Assembly: GCA_034509425.1 (NCBI GenBank)
Contig: JAVTVJ010011652.1
Location: 3,897,501-3,961,500, forward strand
Reading direction: 5' to 3'
Origin: Eopsaltria australis
Taxonomy: Eukaryota; Chordata; Aves; Passeriformes; Petroicidae
Length of the DNA: 64,000 nt
In this document: one piece after another, positions 13,101 through 25,200 of the stretch
Layout of the letters: each line of letters starts with the position of its first letter
Numbering within the stretch: position 1 is the first letter of the stretch
The notes under the pieces: generated by a model
What the model was told of the DNA's origin: nothing
The model's database searches: none
Seen by the model: only the letters and a program-made list of their open reading frames with translations
Program-made: the position numbers and the translations under genes

Positions 13101-15832
13101 GTATGTATTTTCTATTTAAACCCCAGGTGACCAAACAATGGTTGGTGGGCTCAGATCCCCCAGGTCAAGTGTGGCTCTGTTTTAGGATTTCAGCACCCAA
13201 AAGGCAGAGATTCCTTCATCTACAGGTAATGCTGTCATGGTGGTGTGGGGACAGCAAATATCAACCACCTAGTAACAGAGTCTGAACCTTCAGACATTGC
13301 TTAGGACATACTAAAGTTAATGTGGGAGGATTTCTTACTTACTTTTTCTCTAATTATTCTCATAGCCGCTTGTTTTAGAGCCAATTCTTATTCTCAGATT
13401 TTGATGCCACTCTCCAAGGACTTTTTGAGAATATCTCTAAACCACTCTTTCACAAAAATAGGCAAAGAGTACTGGACCTTGGATGCTATTCCAGATACTA
13501 TGGATGTCTTTTGTGCCTCTTGCTGCATTCTGCATTAGTCATCAGACAAATAGGACTCAACATACAAGCAAGTAAAGGACCTTCTTTATTCACCCATTTG
13601 GACCAGGGTCAAAGCTTGAGGTGTCATAAACTGGAGTTTTTGGACCTGCTTTTGTCACATTAATCTCAGTGAATGTCTTTTGATTTGCATTTAGCAAATA
13701 TTTGGCCCTACTTTTGTAGAACTGTCTACTCCAGAGGAGCTCAAAAATTCTGCAATATTTTGTGTTTCCAAGAGCACACCTGAAAGGAAGTGAAAAAAGA
13801 GTTCGAGCTACTTCTAAAATGCCCACATATCTAAATCCCAAACAAGTTGATGGCTTATTTGGCCATGTACTGATGAATTATGAAATTTGGGTCCCCTTCT
13901 ATTTAGCAAATGGATACAGAAGTGTCCTTGCAGCTGAGAATTGTCACCAGGCTTTTCTCCAGGAAGGACCAACCTGAAATCAGCTCTCTTGTCACACACA
14001 AATGCCAAGTCTGTCAAAAATAGGAAATTTCTAAACCACAAGATACCACTGGTTCATTTAATATATGAGAATGATGAAGACATTTTCAGTGAAGGAAGAT
14101 GAAAAATTGCAGCCATGTCACCAACAATTCCAATCAGTCACCATTTGTGCTCTGGGGTATAGGTTGTTCAGAGGAAGGACTTATTCCTGAACTAAGCTGG
14201 TGTTCACTTCATACCCTAAAGCACAAAATTAGATAACACTTTTAATTTTATCCCAGCTCTTATAACTGCACCTATCCAATCCTTTTATCTCTGCTGTGAC
14301 ATTTTCATATCCCATTTTTCTACCAGTAACTTCAGAATAACGCAGATGATTTCTGTGTTCCAGGTGTATGGCCATACAGAAGCCTTGTGACCAGCTGAGT
14401 TATTGGATAGCACACACAAAAAGCTTGTTCATCATCTCTCTAGAGGAAGAAATTTGCTTTATGACAAAGGTTGTTATTAGATTTTATCTTCAGTTCAGTA
14501 GAATATCAGAAATACCATGAAGTGCATTTGTGGCTCTGCTATGCTTAACATTTTATATAGGGTGAATAAAAGGACAAAACTCCAAGCAAGCCAGAATTTT
14601 GTAATTACATACACACAAATCACCACATCCTTGAGCATCAGAAGCATTAATGCAGTAGGAAGTACTCAGCATAATTTCCTTTAAAAAAAAACCAAAACAA
14701 CAAAACCTGTATTGAACCTTTGTAATTTTGAAGACAATAGTGAAAATGAAGAGAGATGTAAATCAAATAAGGATCATATGGAACATCCTTGGGAAATCAT
14801 CTTAATCACTTGGAGTAAATCTTCAGGCACACACTGTATGCTGGGTGATTAAGATAGGCAGGAACAATTATTGTTGAAAAAGTGGATCAGAAAACTGTTG
14901 TTTCACAGGTCAATCTGAAAAGACTAAAAATATAGCTGAAAAAAACCCCTGTTACAGAACAGAAAAATAGTATCACTTGCTTTAGTACAAAGTTTTGGCA
15001 AATTCAATTCAGGTCAAATAAGCAACATGAGAGGGAGTTCAATTGGAGAGAGTTAAGACAAAACCAAATAAACAAACAAACAGAAACACAAGCCAAAAAA
15101 CCCAGGCCAATTCTGTAAATGTTCATGATAGCAAAGCATTTAACATCAAAGTATCTTCCTCAGGCTACTGAGAATAGCAGTATCAGCTGGATATTTTATA
15201 ATGAGCCTAGACAAAGAAGAATAATTAATAGATACTAAAAGGCTAAATGACCTGCATAACTGCAAGCAAAATAACATTTTGATATTCTTTTTTCTCATCT
15301 GACTTGACAACATTTTTGGGGGAAAAACATTGCTCCTGTTTGGGAAAAAGACATTCTCCTGGTTTGCAGAGAGGTTTTTAACACAGTATTGTAAGTTCTT
15401 TAAAAGCCCAATCAAGACAGTGGAATATCTGGGGGAGAAATCCATGTGTACTCCCTTGTGGTGTCCCTCATCCATCTTCTCCTGTGCTTTTGTCTCTTTT
15501 GGAGCTCTGCCAAAGGACATAAATTGAGTTTTTCTCTGTGTAAAGAACTGAGAGATCATTGGATAATTCCTCTCTGTACATGTAAGGAAGGTCTAAATTA
15601 TTCAGGAGGCTGAGTCTCACCAGACCCCTGAAGTCCTTTGACACCTTTGCAGTATCCTCTGGTTTCTCCATGTTCAGTTCCTGCCTAGAAGATTTGATTG
15701 CTAGCAAAGCTTGCAAGGCCTAATTTCTGCTTGGTCATTACTCTTTGACAGAATATGTTGTCTTTGTGCACAGGTGTTATCAGGGAGTAGCTGACGGGCA
15801 CTCAAGCTGCCTAAATTTCCCTGAGGAACCTT
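7196..15832. other. Unique-looking non-coding DNA
   Basis: AT-rich single-copy texture. Open frames reach 154 codons (11176-11640, minus) and 122 codons (8711-9079, plus) but resemble no known protein; several overlap frames on the opposite strand, which argues for chance. The part from 11.2 to 11.9 kb is slightly richer in G and C. I see no recognisable transposon, RNA gene or promoter. Short homopolymers occur, for example a C run near 10931. Confidence 0.7.
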
Positions 15833-16060
15833 GTGCTGCTGAGCAGACATCAAATGATGTGGAACATCCCTTTGGTCAGTTTGGATCAGCTGTCCTGGCT
15901 GTGTCCCCTCCTATGCCCACCCCATCCTTGTGATGGGGGGAATGCTGGAGAGACAAAGCACACCACTGGTGTGTTATCAACACCTTTCCATCTACTGATG
16001 CAGAAGCACAGCACCAAGGCTGTCTTAGGAAAATCAGCTCATCTCAGTCAGAGCCAGTAC
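15833..16060 (-). mobile_element. Truncated ERV-L type LTR fragment
   Basis: About 228 bp related to the LTR at 6622-7195. Shared landmarks in the plus direction are GGAACATCCCTTTGGTCAGT, then CAGCTGTCCTGGCTGTGTCC, GTGTTATCAACAC, and an end in TCTCAGTCAGAGCCAGTAC. On the minus strand this is the 5' (U3) part of the LTR. It breaks off near the place where the TATA region should be, so R, U5 and the polyadenylation signal are missing. It differs enough from the other copy in the middle that it is probably another subfamily or an old, decayed copy. Same orientation as the larger LTR about 9 kb away; no internal proviral sequence lies between them. Confidence 0.75.
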
Positions 16061-17378
16061 CCCTGTCATGGGGAGCTGACAGCAAACAGACAAGTTAGAA
16101 GCATGGAGAAAACCTGAGTGCAGAATTGGGCCAGGATGCCAAGGAAGAAAACTGTGTTAGAAACTTTATTTGCTAGAGAGAGAGATCCTCAACAGGATTA
16201 AATGAGAGAAGGGACTGTATTATCAGGGATTAACAGTAACTTGATATATGGCATGGAACAAACTTAGTCAGAGTATTCATTTTTTGAGGCCATTTACATG
16301 ACATTTCTACAGCCATACCTAAGCTGGTAAAAGGAGTAGAAACACATGTTCTATCTCACAGTGCTTACATGAGCTGGATCTGTTGAGTGAACACTGCTAT
16401 ATTTTTTAATCTTTTTGCTTCCTTCTTTGATGTTCTCTCTGTTGATATAATTTCTTTTTCTGTATTGCAGGGTTATCAGCTGAGGTCACTACCCTAATAC
16501 ACAGCGTTCTGCACAGAAGAGGAACATTGCAAGAAATCATGTCCTTGCTACACAAAGGTGAACAAAAGACAAAAAGCTTGCCCCTGTTCACTGTCTGGCA
16601 AGGTCACCACCAAAATCAAGCTCAACTGAACTCACTTTTACAAAGAAACTTGACATAATTAAGGGTCATCCTCTGAGGTCCCAGAAGATCTCCCATCCTG
16701 AGCACGCCCATGTCAGCAGGCTGTGCTACAGCCACACAAGCTACATGCACAAGGCTGGCATGGGGAATATTTTAGGTTCTCTATTGTCAGTGTCACTTTC
16801 TGTCATTTGTAATGCACACTGGTACTGTGGATCTTCACTTTATGTGCGAGTCAAGCTTTCCACCCATTTTGCTATTTCACCAGGCTTCCTTAGGAGGAGC
16901 AAGAGAAAACATATCCTGAAGTGAAAGCATGTCGAAGAAACCAGTGGGTGAAGAGGGACTGAGGAGAGGAAGGAGATAAATTGAACTGGACTGCAACTGG
17001 CCTTTGGGAAGGCAGAAAGTACATAATCTCCAGTATTTTTTTCATTTGCAATGCTGAATATTCTGTTGCATTAATCAGTGGCCACTTGGGCAGCAGCAGC
17101 AGCAAAAAAAAAACAGTAATAAAAAAAATGTCTTTACCAGCACTGTGAGGAATTAATCAGTCTTTGAAACATACTAATGAATTAATTTGTTGCAAAAAAT
17201 ATGAAATAATAGAGATATTTTCCCTCTTCTCTTTACCCCAGAAGGGTTCTAATGTGTGAGTTCTCATTGATATTCACTTCTGTCAAATAGAAGGGTTATG
17301 CACCTTTGCTGGATAATGTTTAAAATGTCAAAAATTTTTTCATTGCTATCTTTAATCAGTGATTCTTTTTGCATTCAT

Positions 17379-17921
17379 CTAACCCATTTGTATGTAATGA
17401 TCAGATGTATTTTGAAATTGAGGCGATAACAAACTGAGACATTCCCAAGTGCTGGCCAACACAGTAATACTCTGTCCCCATGCCTTTGGATCATGCTCGT
17501 TTCCCACTCGAGGAATTAGACATGGACATATGTTAATTAATCTCTCCTCCCCATTCAAATCCTGGTATGGCAGAGGCATTAAGGAGAAAATAGGAAGGCT
17601 CCACAGAGGGAAATGTGTTTCATCATTAGCATGTGCAGATGCAGCCGTGTATTCCTGACTGCTGAAAAATGCAGCCTCACAAACCTTTGGGGTAGCTGCT
17701 TCCCCAGAGGTAATCTTGACACCTGGATAAATTTCTAAAGGAAATGCTCTGGTTCTCCAGTACAATGTTGGACTGAATGTGGAGGTGATGGAATGATATT
17801 CTGCAGCCTGTATTGAGAGGAGGTCAAACAAAATCAGAAGTGACCCTCTGCCCTTAAAAAACATTCCTCTCTCCTTCAGCAGTTTAATCTGTGTCTCTTG
17901 GATGTCAACTAGTAGTTTCAT
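17379..17921 (-). other. 180-codon open frame, longest here, unknown
   Basis: This minus-strand frame starts with a true ATG (MKLLVDIQETQIKLLKERG) and stays open for 180 codons. The N-terminus is lysine- and leucine-rich, followed by a hydrophobic stretch (about residues 28-38, SLLILFDLLS). The rest is mixed, with several prolines and cysteines, and shows no motif I recognise. Given the base composition, I roughly estimate well under one such frame by chance in 64 kb, so it is mildly unusual. Against a gene: no supporting promoter, no neighbouring exons and no family match. The plus-strand text also looks like a conserved non-coding element, which could keep frames open by accident. Confidence 0.15.
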
Positions 17922-20413
17922 TTTTATAATTTACAGTGTGGTAGCACTCTAAGCTTGTGGTGGACTTGCTCAGTTTTAAACACCAGTAAGGCAGACAGCA
18001 AGGTCTCTGTTCCAGAGCTCTTTTATTCTACATCAGTTGGAGGGACAAGAGAAAGAAACATCAGTATGACAGAGAAGAACAGACAAAGGGAGAAAAGCAG
18101 GAGGAAAATAATCAGATTGAGTCAAAAAGTCTAAAGGGAACCTTCAGGAGGGGTTAAAATGATAGAGCTTTTCAGTGGTAGATGACAAGAAAAGAAAAAG
18201 ATAGATCACCCATTCATAGTCTGAGTCAACTTAATGAGATTGGAGAGGATGACCTCTGAAACATCAGTTTTGACTGGTTTCTCTGAAGGAAATTCCGATC
18301 CCTCTCTGGTGGGGGAGTGTGACAGCCATGAACATGCTGCAAAAGTATCATTATTATGGAATACCAACACACAATACAGGCAAAAGTCTTTGCCAATTGT
18401 TTTTCGATTCTTTGTGGTGCCTGACGTGCCAAATGATGTTTCAGCAGGTTTGCTTCAGTGTGTCTCACTCCTTTCCTCAAGAAGGACAGTGTGAAATACT
18501 GGAAATACTCCAGGCACAGGGAAACTGATCAAAAAGGAAATCAGATTTTATCACCAGAGATCAGCAGTAGCTCAGGTTGAGTGTGCTGCTATTATAAATG
18601 GTTTGAGATTTATGCTGGCCTACAGTGCAACCAGCTGCTCCTTGCTATTTCAAATGACTGCTACCAGTTTTATTGTTCCCAGGCAGGTAAGCAAAGTGCT
18701 GTGAAAAATACCAGCATTTCAAACCTGGACAGTTCACATAATGCACATTACTGCCTCAGAGTCCTCTTATTGTCTATCTTTGCAAACAGCTGGCAGCAGC
18801 TCTTGGTAAATAATATCATCTTAGTGGGTGTGAGAGCTGAGGGATTCCCAGGGGTGCAGAAGAAGGTTTGGTACCCAGCTCCACCACCAGCTCCTCCTGG
18901 CTTTGCCATTTTCTTGCTCTCTGCTCCAGTTCTTTCTTGGTGAAAGAAAGACGAAAATTATTTCATTCCTTGACAAGTGAAATGTGTGCTGATTGAAGTT
19001 GAATGACACTTCTTCTACCCTTTCCAGGCCAGTGTGCAGGATGGGCAGCTAAGGACATGCAGAGACACTACTTTATCTACATTTCTATTAAGTTCAGTTT
19101 TAAGTTTCATCTCCTGCTGCAGTTTTTGAGTTTTTGAGGCAGACAGCATATGGTGCTGTAGTACCTCAGAATCCACCTGCTGTACTGGCTGCCTGGCACA
19201 ACCACTGCTGCTACTCCTGTCAGACATTGTATTTTTGCCCTTTAATGTTGCATTGTTTTAAAAAATCTGACAGGCTGTCACCCAACAGCTGGTCTTTTCA
19301 CAGGTGCCAGAAAATTAATCTCCAAGGATACTTGTTTCCATCAAGGATTTTGTGGTAAACTGTTTAAAGCAACAAGATCTGAAAGGGGAGAGGCCTCAGC
19401 AGCAGGGTGAGTGTGGCCATGGACAAGTGTTCTGTGCCACCTCTGCTCCTCAGCCACCCCTGCTTTCCATCACTTCACACGTCACTGGTGACCAATGCAA
19501 AGCAAACTCATTAATCCTGCCACTAGAGGATTAAAATCCCTGTGTTGAAATTACATATTTACTCACACCTCAACTTGACATAATTGCAGTGCACGACAGA
19601 ACTACTGTTGATTACTTTGTCTGATCACATCCTTCATTAGAATTATGCAAATTTAGTGAGTAATGTTGAGACTCCAGGACAATGAGGCAGCAAACAGAGT
19701 TGAGCACAGGGCCAGTCTCCAAGGAGCTTTAGCTCTGTGCAGAAACTCACTGAGCCGGGGCAAGCCAGCCACACTGCTGATGTGTTTAAATACAGTGTGC
19801 ATACCTATGTACCTTATTTACCAAGCCACAAGATGTTAATACCATGTTATTCCCTTCTCTGAACATTGTTGAATGAGAAATCCTAGATGGAGTTATTTCA
19901 AATTCTGATAAACATTTGTCTGTCAGAAAACAAAAAGGAGAGACTTGGACCTTAGTCTTCTAACTCATAAATGACTAACGAATTAGAGTGTCCACAATTT
20001 CAAGTCTCTCAGAAGATGTGATTAACAGAAAGTCCTGAGGAACTCTCTGCTGAAAATTTCAGCCTTTCCTGTAAAAGTGAAAAGTTTCTACCTTTTAACT
20101 TCCAGCTCATTTTCTTTTCATGCTTATGACAAGATTCCAAGTTTTTTGCAGTTCCCTCAGCCTGTCCTGTGGATAAGGTGACCAGTCTGAGGAAGACAGT
20201 AACTCCTCCTCTGTCAAACAAGGGCCACCTTCAATTTTACATCTCTATGGTGATAAATGAATGTCTGTGCTTTGAACCAGTTTTATCACTGTCACAGGAG
20301 GTGTCATCATCAGCTACAGCAGCAACTGCTTCCCTCAGCAATGTGATGACAAAGTGTCTCAGTGATTTCCTTTGAGAATGAAGTTTGGATTTTGAAAAGC
20401 GAAATCAATTTAC

Positions 20414-20444
20414 GCTCTCATGCGTACTCCCAGATTATGAGAGC
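20414..20444. repeat. 8-bp perfect inverted repeat
   Basis: GCTCTCAT (20414-20421) and ATGAGAGC (20437-20444) form an uninterrupted 8-bp stem with a 15-base loop. The surrounding 100 bases carry few homopolymers and have a dense, enhancer-like texture. It may be a dimer binding site or chance. Confidence 0.55.
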
Positions 20445-22149
20445 ATTGTTATGAGATCACCCATAAGAGTTAAGAAACAGATCATTAGAGTCATTCAGTC
20501 GATATGGTTATGCCAAAGTTAATTCACTTTTCAGCCATGTAATAAGATCCCACAGGGTCATTACTTCTTTGCTACATCATCAAAAATAATGAGATACATT
20601 TTTCTCAGTTTATGTGGAAATAGACATTGCCTTTTATCATCCCCAGCTGAATGAAATCAAAAACTGCAGCAGTTCCTTTCTTAAAGTTTTCCAAGGTGAA
20701 AGACCATTATTTAAAATGTAAGATTTAATTCATTAATACCAGGGTCTTGGATTGTCTCTCTCTGGCAGCTGAACTTTTTATCAGAAGCAGGATGCGTAGA
20801 CAGACGAACAGCTGTGAAAATAAGATTTTTGTATGTTATTTCTGAAAAGGAAAAAAAAAGGTATTTGTCAGGTTCATTAGGAAGAGAAAGAAAGTACACA
20901 AAAAATGTGCAAAGACAAAAATTTATTGCCATCATATAGAGTATAAATCAGTAAGTTTTGTTTATGTACTTGACAAACACTCTTAAAACATGAAGGAAGG
21001 CACAGAGACTGTAAGTAGTTTGAAGGATCCATCAGTTTAGGAAGGGCATATGTTGGGTTCTTCATAATGATGCCTGTGCACTTAAATGTTCCTTCACCCA
21101 GGATAACACTCACTATTTCAGCAGCCATCCCATCATATAATAGCTGGGTTTTTAACTTATTAGATCCTTCCCAGCAGTATGCACTGTTCATCTCTTTGAA
21201 GATGCCTAAATTACATTAGACCAGCTACTGCCTGATGATTTTTTTTACCAGTATGGATCAGCTGATTCATTGGAAATGGAGGAACTAAAAACCACTGACA
21301 TTTTCAGTTAAGTAAAATGTCTGTTAGAATTATTTTTTTTATTACAGCATCTCTGTTTATACCATTTCACACTGTGCAGGAGACTACAATTCATCCCAAA
21401 AGTGTATAGAGTCTGATACCAATGTTTACACCCCAAGCGCTGTCAGGACAGAGAGAGATGATAATAGTGTAGAAAACATAGAAAACCTTTCAGTCTACAT
21501 AATCAGACATGACTGGGGCAAGGGATAAAGACTACTGGAAATATACAGAAAATATGTTTTGCGCAGCAAGGTCATAGCAAGCATGAGGACAAGCCTTGAA
21601 TTCCTGCTTTTTATTTATCCTAAGTGTTGTAAGCTCTAAATATGGGGCTGTTGCTGACAGAAAGGTATCCATTGAAGGAGAATATTATTTATAACAGCAG
21701 AGGAAATCAGAATTTCCTGAACAAAGAAAGGTGGTTTCACAGCAAAGCAGCTTGGGCCTTAGTTCTGTGTAGGGTACTCTTTGCAGGGACTCCACACAAA
21801 CCTCATTGCCTCTCTGCCCATGCAGGGAACCCAGTTCCTGTCCGGACAGTTGCTGTGGGTCTCCCACCCACCAACCAGTGAATGTAGTGCTAGCAGATAC
21901 TCAGGAGGCTGTTAATGATGTGTCCTGTTGGCTTTTCACAGTGCTGAAGTACAGCCCATGGGGGGACTGAAAGTGCACAGCTCCTGAGACACTTCCCTGA
22001 GACAGTAATGGATTTATGGAGCATCCTTCTCATCCTTCAGTTCTGAAGAACAGGTGGTAACAGTTTCTCTGACAGAAATCTAGGAGAAAAGCAGCTGACA
22101 GCCAGACCCCTTGGGAAGAACCCATCACATTTCCAGGCACTGCCAGCAC

Positions 22150-22215
22150 AAGTCTCCGGCAGCGCAGCTGGCGCTTCCCGTGCTAACAGTGTGTGTAATT
22201 CCAGCACCCGAGGTT
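22150..22215. promoter_or_regulatory. Small CpG cluster, candidate regulatory site
   Basis: Five CpG dinucleotides fall within about 60 bases (CTCCGGCAGCGCAG, GGCGCTTCCCGTGC, CACCCGAGG) in a region where CpG is otherwise rare. It is far too short for a CpG island. A splice-acceptor-like GTGTGTAATTCCAG ends at 22204. This could be a short unmethylated regulatory element or part of an unrecognised exon; nothing more can be said from sequence alone. Confidence 0.2.
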
Positions 22216-25200
22216 CCTGTGTTGGCAGCAGGAAAACCTTATGCAAATTCCACTCTTGTAGGCATCTTCGTGACAGAGTCACTGTGCAGGAGATTGCAAG
22301 TCAGGAAATCTGAATTTGAATGGCGAGTGTCTCCCCTGTGGCAAATTTGCAAAGTCACACTGAATTTCAGTTAGGCTGCATCAGTTTGTGCTGGTTAGGG
22401 AACTGATTGCTTCAGTTGACTTATTAAACTTCTTAACTTAGACAATAGCTGAACATAAAAATCACTCCTTGTATGTCAGCTCAATTAGAAGTGACTACTT
22501 TAATGAATGAAGTGTATTAATGTTAATTATGCTATCCAAAGATCTAATTTCAACAAGCCAGATAGATTTTTCTTTCTCCTGTAACTGTAGCAGCCTGATT
22601 GCATTTGGTCAATGAAATAAAAAGTACAGCTGCAGACTATAGGGTTAGACTATACACTTGCAGACCTTCACTGGGAGCCTGCATTGCCTATTTGCAGGTA
22701 CTCAGTGCATCAGGCATGGACATTCTTAACCCTAAATTAGGCTTGATTCTATTCTAATTGAAACTAGATTAAGAAGGAGCAGTTCTTTTCGAGACAAAGA
22801 AATTTCATTGACATAAAAATAGTAAAACCAGAAAGAGCCAGATCTTGCTGTCTCCCAGTATTCCACCTCAGTTCAGTGGATTCAAAAGCATTTCTGTCAG
22901 GAAAGAAACATGAAATTAAAATAAGGTGTGGAACTCCTTATTTTCAGATGCAAAGACAAATAAATTTGGGCAACTCATGCAAATCATAAACCACCTCCAA
23001 AGTCCAGAAGATCTCACAATGAAGAAATTGGCTGTATTAATGAATAATGTGCCTGAGCAGAAAAGAGTATAAAATGAATATGTATCAAAGTTATAAATAA
23101 TAAATAATAAAGTCAACACAAGTTATATCTTTTGAACTAAGATGAAAAAGAAAATACTTAAATCTGCATGCAAATATAAATAATGTGGAAAAGAAGGTAC
23201 CCCAAGTTGTATGTTCTATGACAGCTCAGATTCAGATAGCCCAAATGACACTTTAATTATATTAACTTTCAACAATATGAAGATGTCTCCCAGTGTTTAA
23301 GGGCAGCTGCCTTACTGAACTTTGATAGCATTCTCCTGGCATCTCCACCCCTCTAATGTTCAAATTACATATGCTAAATTTAATCTTTCTTAGGATTTTA
23401 CAAAGAATTTATCCTTAATATGCGTAAGAAGATTTTTTCAATTCTTTTTTTTTTGGCACGTAATAGTAATCTCCAATATCATAGTTCTCCCTGTAGACTA
23501 AAACAAAACCCTCAAATCTTGAGAGCTTTATCAGGGTTTCCAATATTCTTGTTCTCACCATTATTTGAGGTTTTTTGCTTCCTTATAATTTTCTCAAAGT
23601 AAAATCAGAACCAGAATGGCCTCCAGAAAACACTGCCAACAGCTGCAATTCAATCATAGGCATAATCTTTGTTAAATAACCTATTTACACTTAGCTGGCA
23701 GCACTAGCAAAGTAGGCAGCTCTCCACAGTGCACAAAACAATGCTGCTCCAAATCTGATGACAAAATTTGTTGGTGAGGAAGCTTCTTATCTCTGCATGA
23801 ACATGACATCCATTAAATTGACTTATCAATCTACTTTCCCCTGGAGATAACAGCAGAATGTATACAGACTACAGCAGAATCAGGTTTGGCCTTCTGAGTG
23901 TGCAGGCTCTTGCTATTACAAATTATGCTGGCATGCTGAGGAAAGGATGTGGATAGGGCATCATTCCACTGCATGAGTCAAACCTGTTAGAGGATGTTAT
24001 GAACAAAAGAAGAATCCACTAAAACATGTACAGTCTCTTTTTAGATAGAGCCATGGCTGTATTACTTGAGTTTTGATAGTCAGCTCATTTTATATCTTTA
24101 TTTCTCACCTAAAAGCACATATTTAATGCTACAGCTGTAGCTCACTGTGTGGCAGGGATCCCATCAGAATCGAAATCTCAGTGCCAGTCACCTGCTTCAT
24201 TTATTTCTTGCTGTGAGCCTAATGAGAAAACAGCCAGAGCTACCCTGAGAAGCTGAGAGGAGAAATATCACTTTTCCAGAGGTACCAAGGAATTCAAACT
24301 GTTCTGAACATGAGAGACAGAAAGAGCAGCTGAAATATCAAGAAATATCATTGTGGAAGAAATAATCATCTCATTCTCAGTGTGATAAACTTAGATTGTA
24401 CATGTCAGAGCCAAAGGGAGTAAAAAAGGGAATAAAGCAAAAACTTACCCAAAGCCTGGGGAATTAAAGTTTGTCTAATGGCTTCAACTGAAATTCCATG
24501 GGACCAGTTTTATTCCCACCTTCCCTGTGAGCAAAGTTCTCTAAGAATGCCCAAATAAAGCACACCCCCAAAGGTTTTTTACTGACTCCTAAATGTGCAG
24601 CAGTATTGGTGTTCCAGAGATTAAAAGTGCTATGGATGATCATTTTGGGAAGAATATGTGGTATAGAACACCATGTTTATGTAGGAAGATGGATATTAAG
24701 ATAATGGAAAGCTTTGGATGAAGAAAGAGAGTGAGGCAGCAGCTTTCATGGCTGCCTATTCACTTTTTTTGGTTATTTCTTTGGTCTGCAAAGTCAGTAG
24801 AAACCATTGTAGGAAGAGCTGGTTGCAAAATCATTCTTTAATCATAAAATTAATTAATAATAATAAAGAAAACTGGATAATGTTTACCTATAGATTTTGC
24901 AGAGTACTTGAACTTTGGTAAAAACTTGAACCATTGTTGATTAGAATTTAGTTTCTTTTGGTGAAGCATAAAAGACAACAAGAGTGAAAAATAGGCCTAT
25001 ATTCTTGTGGTAAAGCCATTTTCCTGCTGTTATGAAAACTAGGGATAAATTTCTGTGTGTTTATGAATAATTATTTTTGGTTCTTCAAGCACTCTAGGAT
25101 TTCTCAGGAGGTTTTATTCTGAAAAAGCAACGCCACATGTTTTCTGCAGATACATCAATAGGAGCTCTCTAACAGTTCTCCATATATGCCAAAAAACTGG

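Larger units (their letters stand above)
16061..22100. other. Repeat-poor non-coding DNA
   Basis: No recognisable transposon in this 6 kb. It contains (CAG)4 followed by an A run at 17091-17113, the longest open frame of the window (17379-17921, minus), a compact TAAT-rich stretch at 19540-19680 and a small perfect inverted repeat at 20414-20444. The last two have the look of conserved non-coding elements (dense A/T motifs, octamer-like ATGCAAAT), but conservation cannot be judged from one sequence. Confidence 0.65.
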
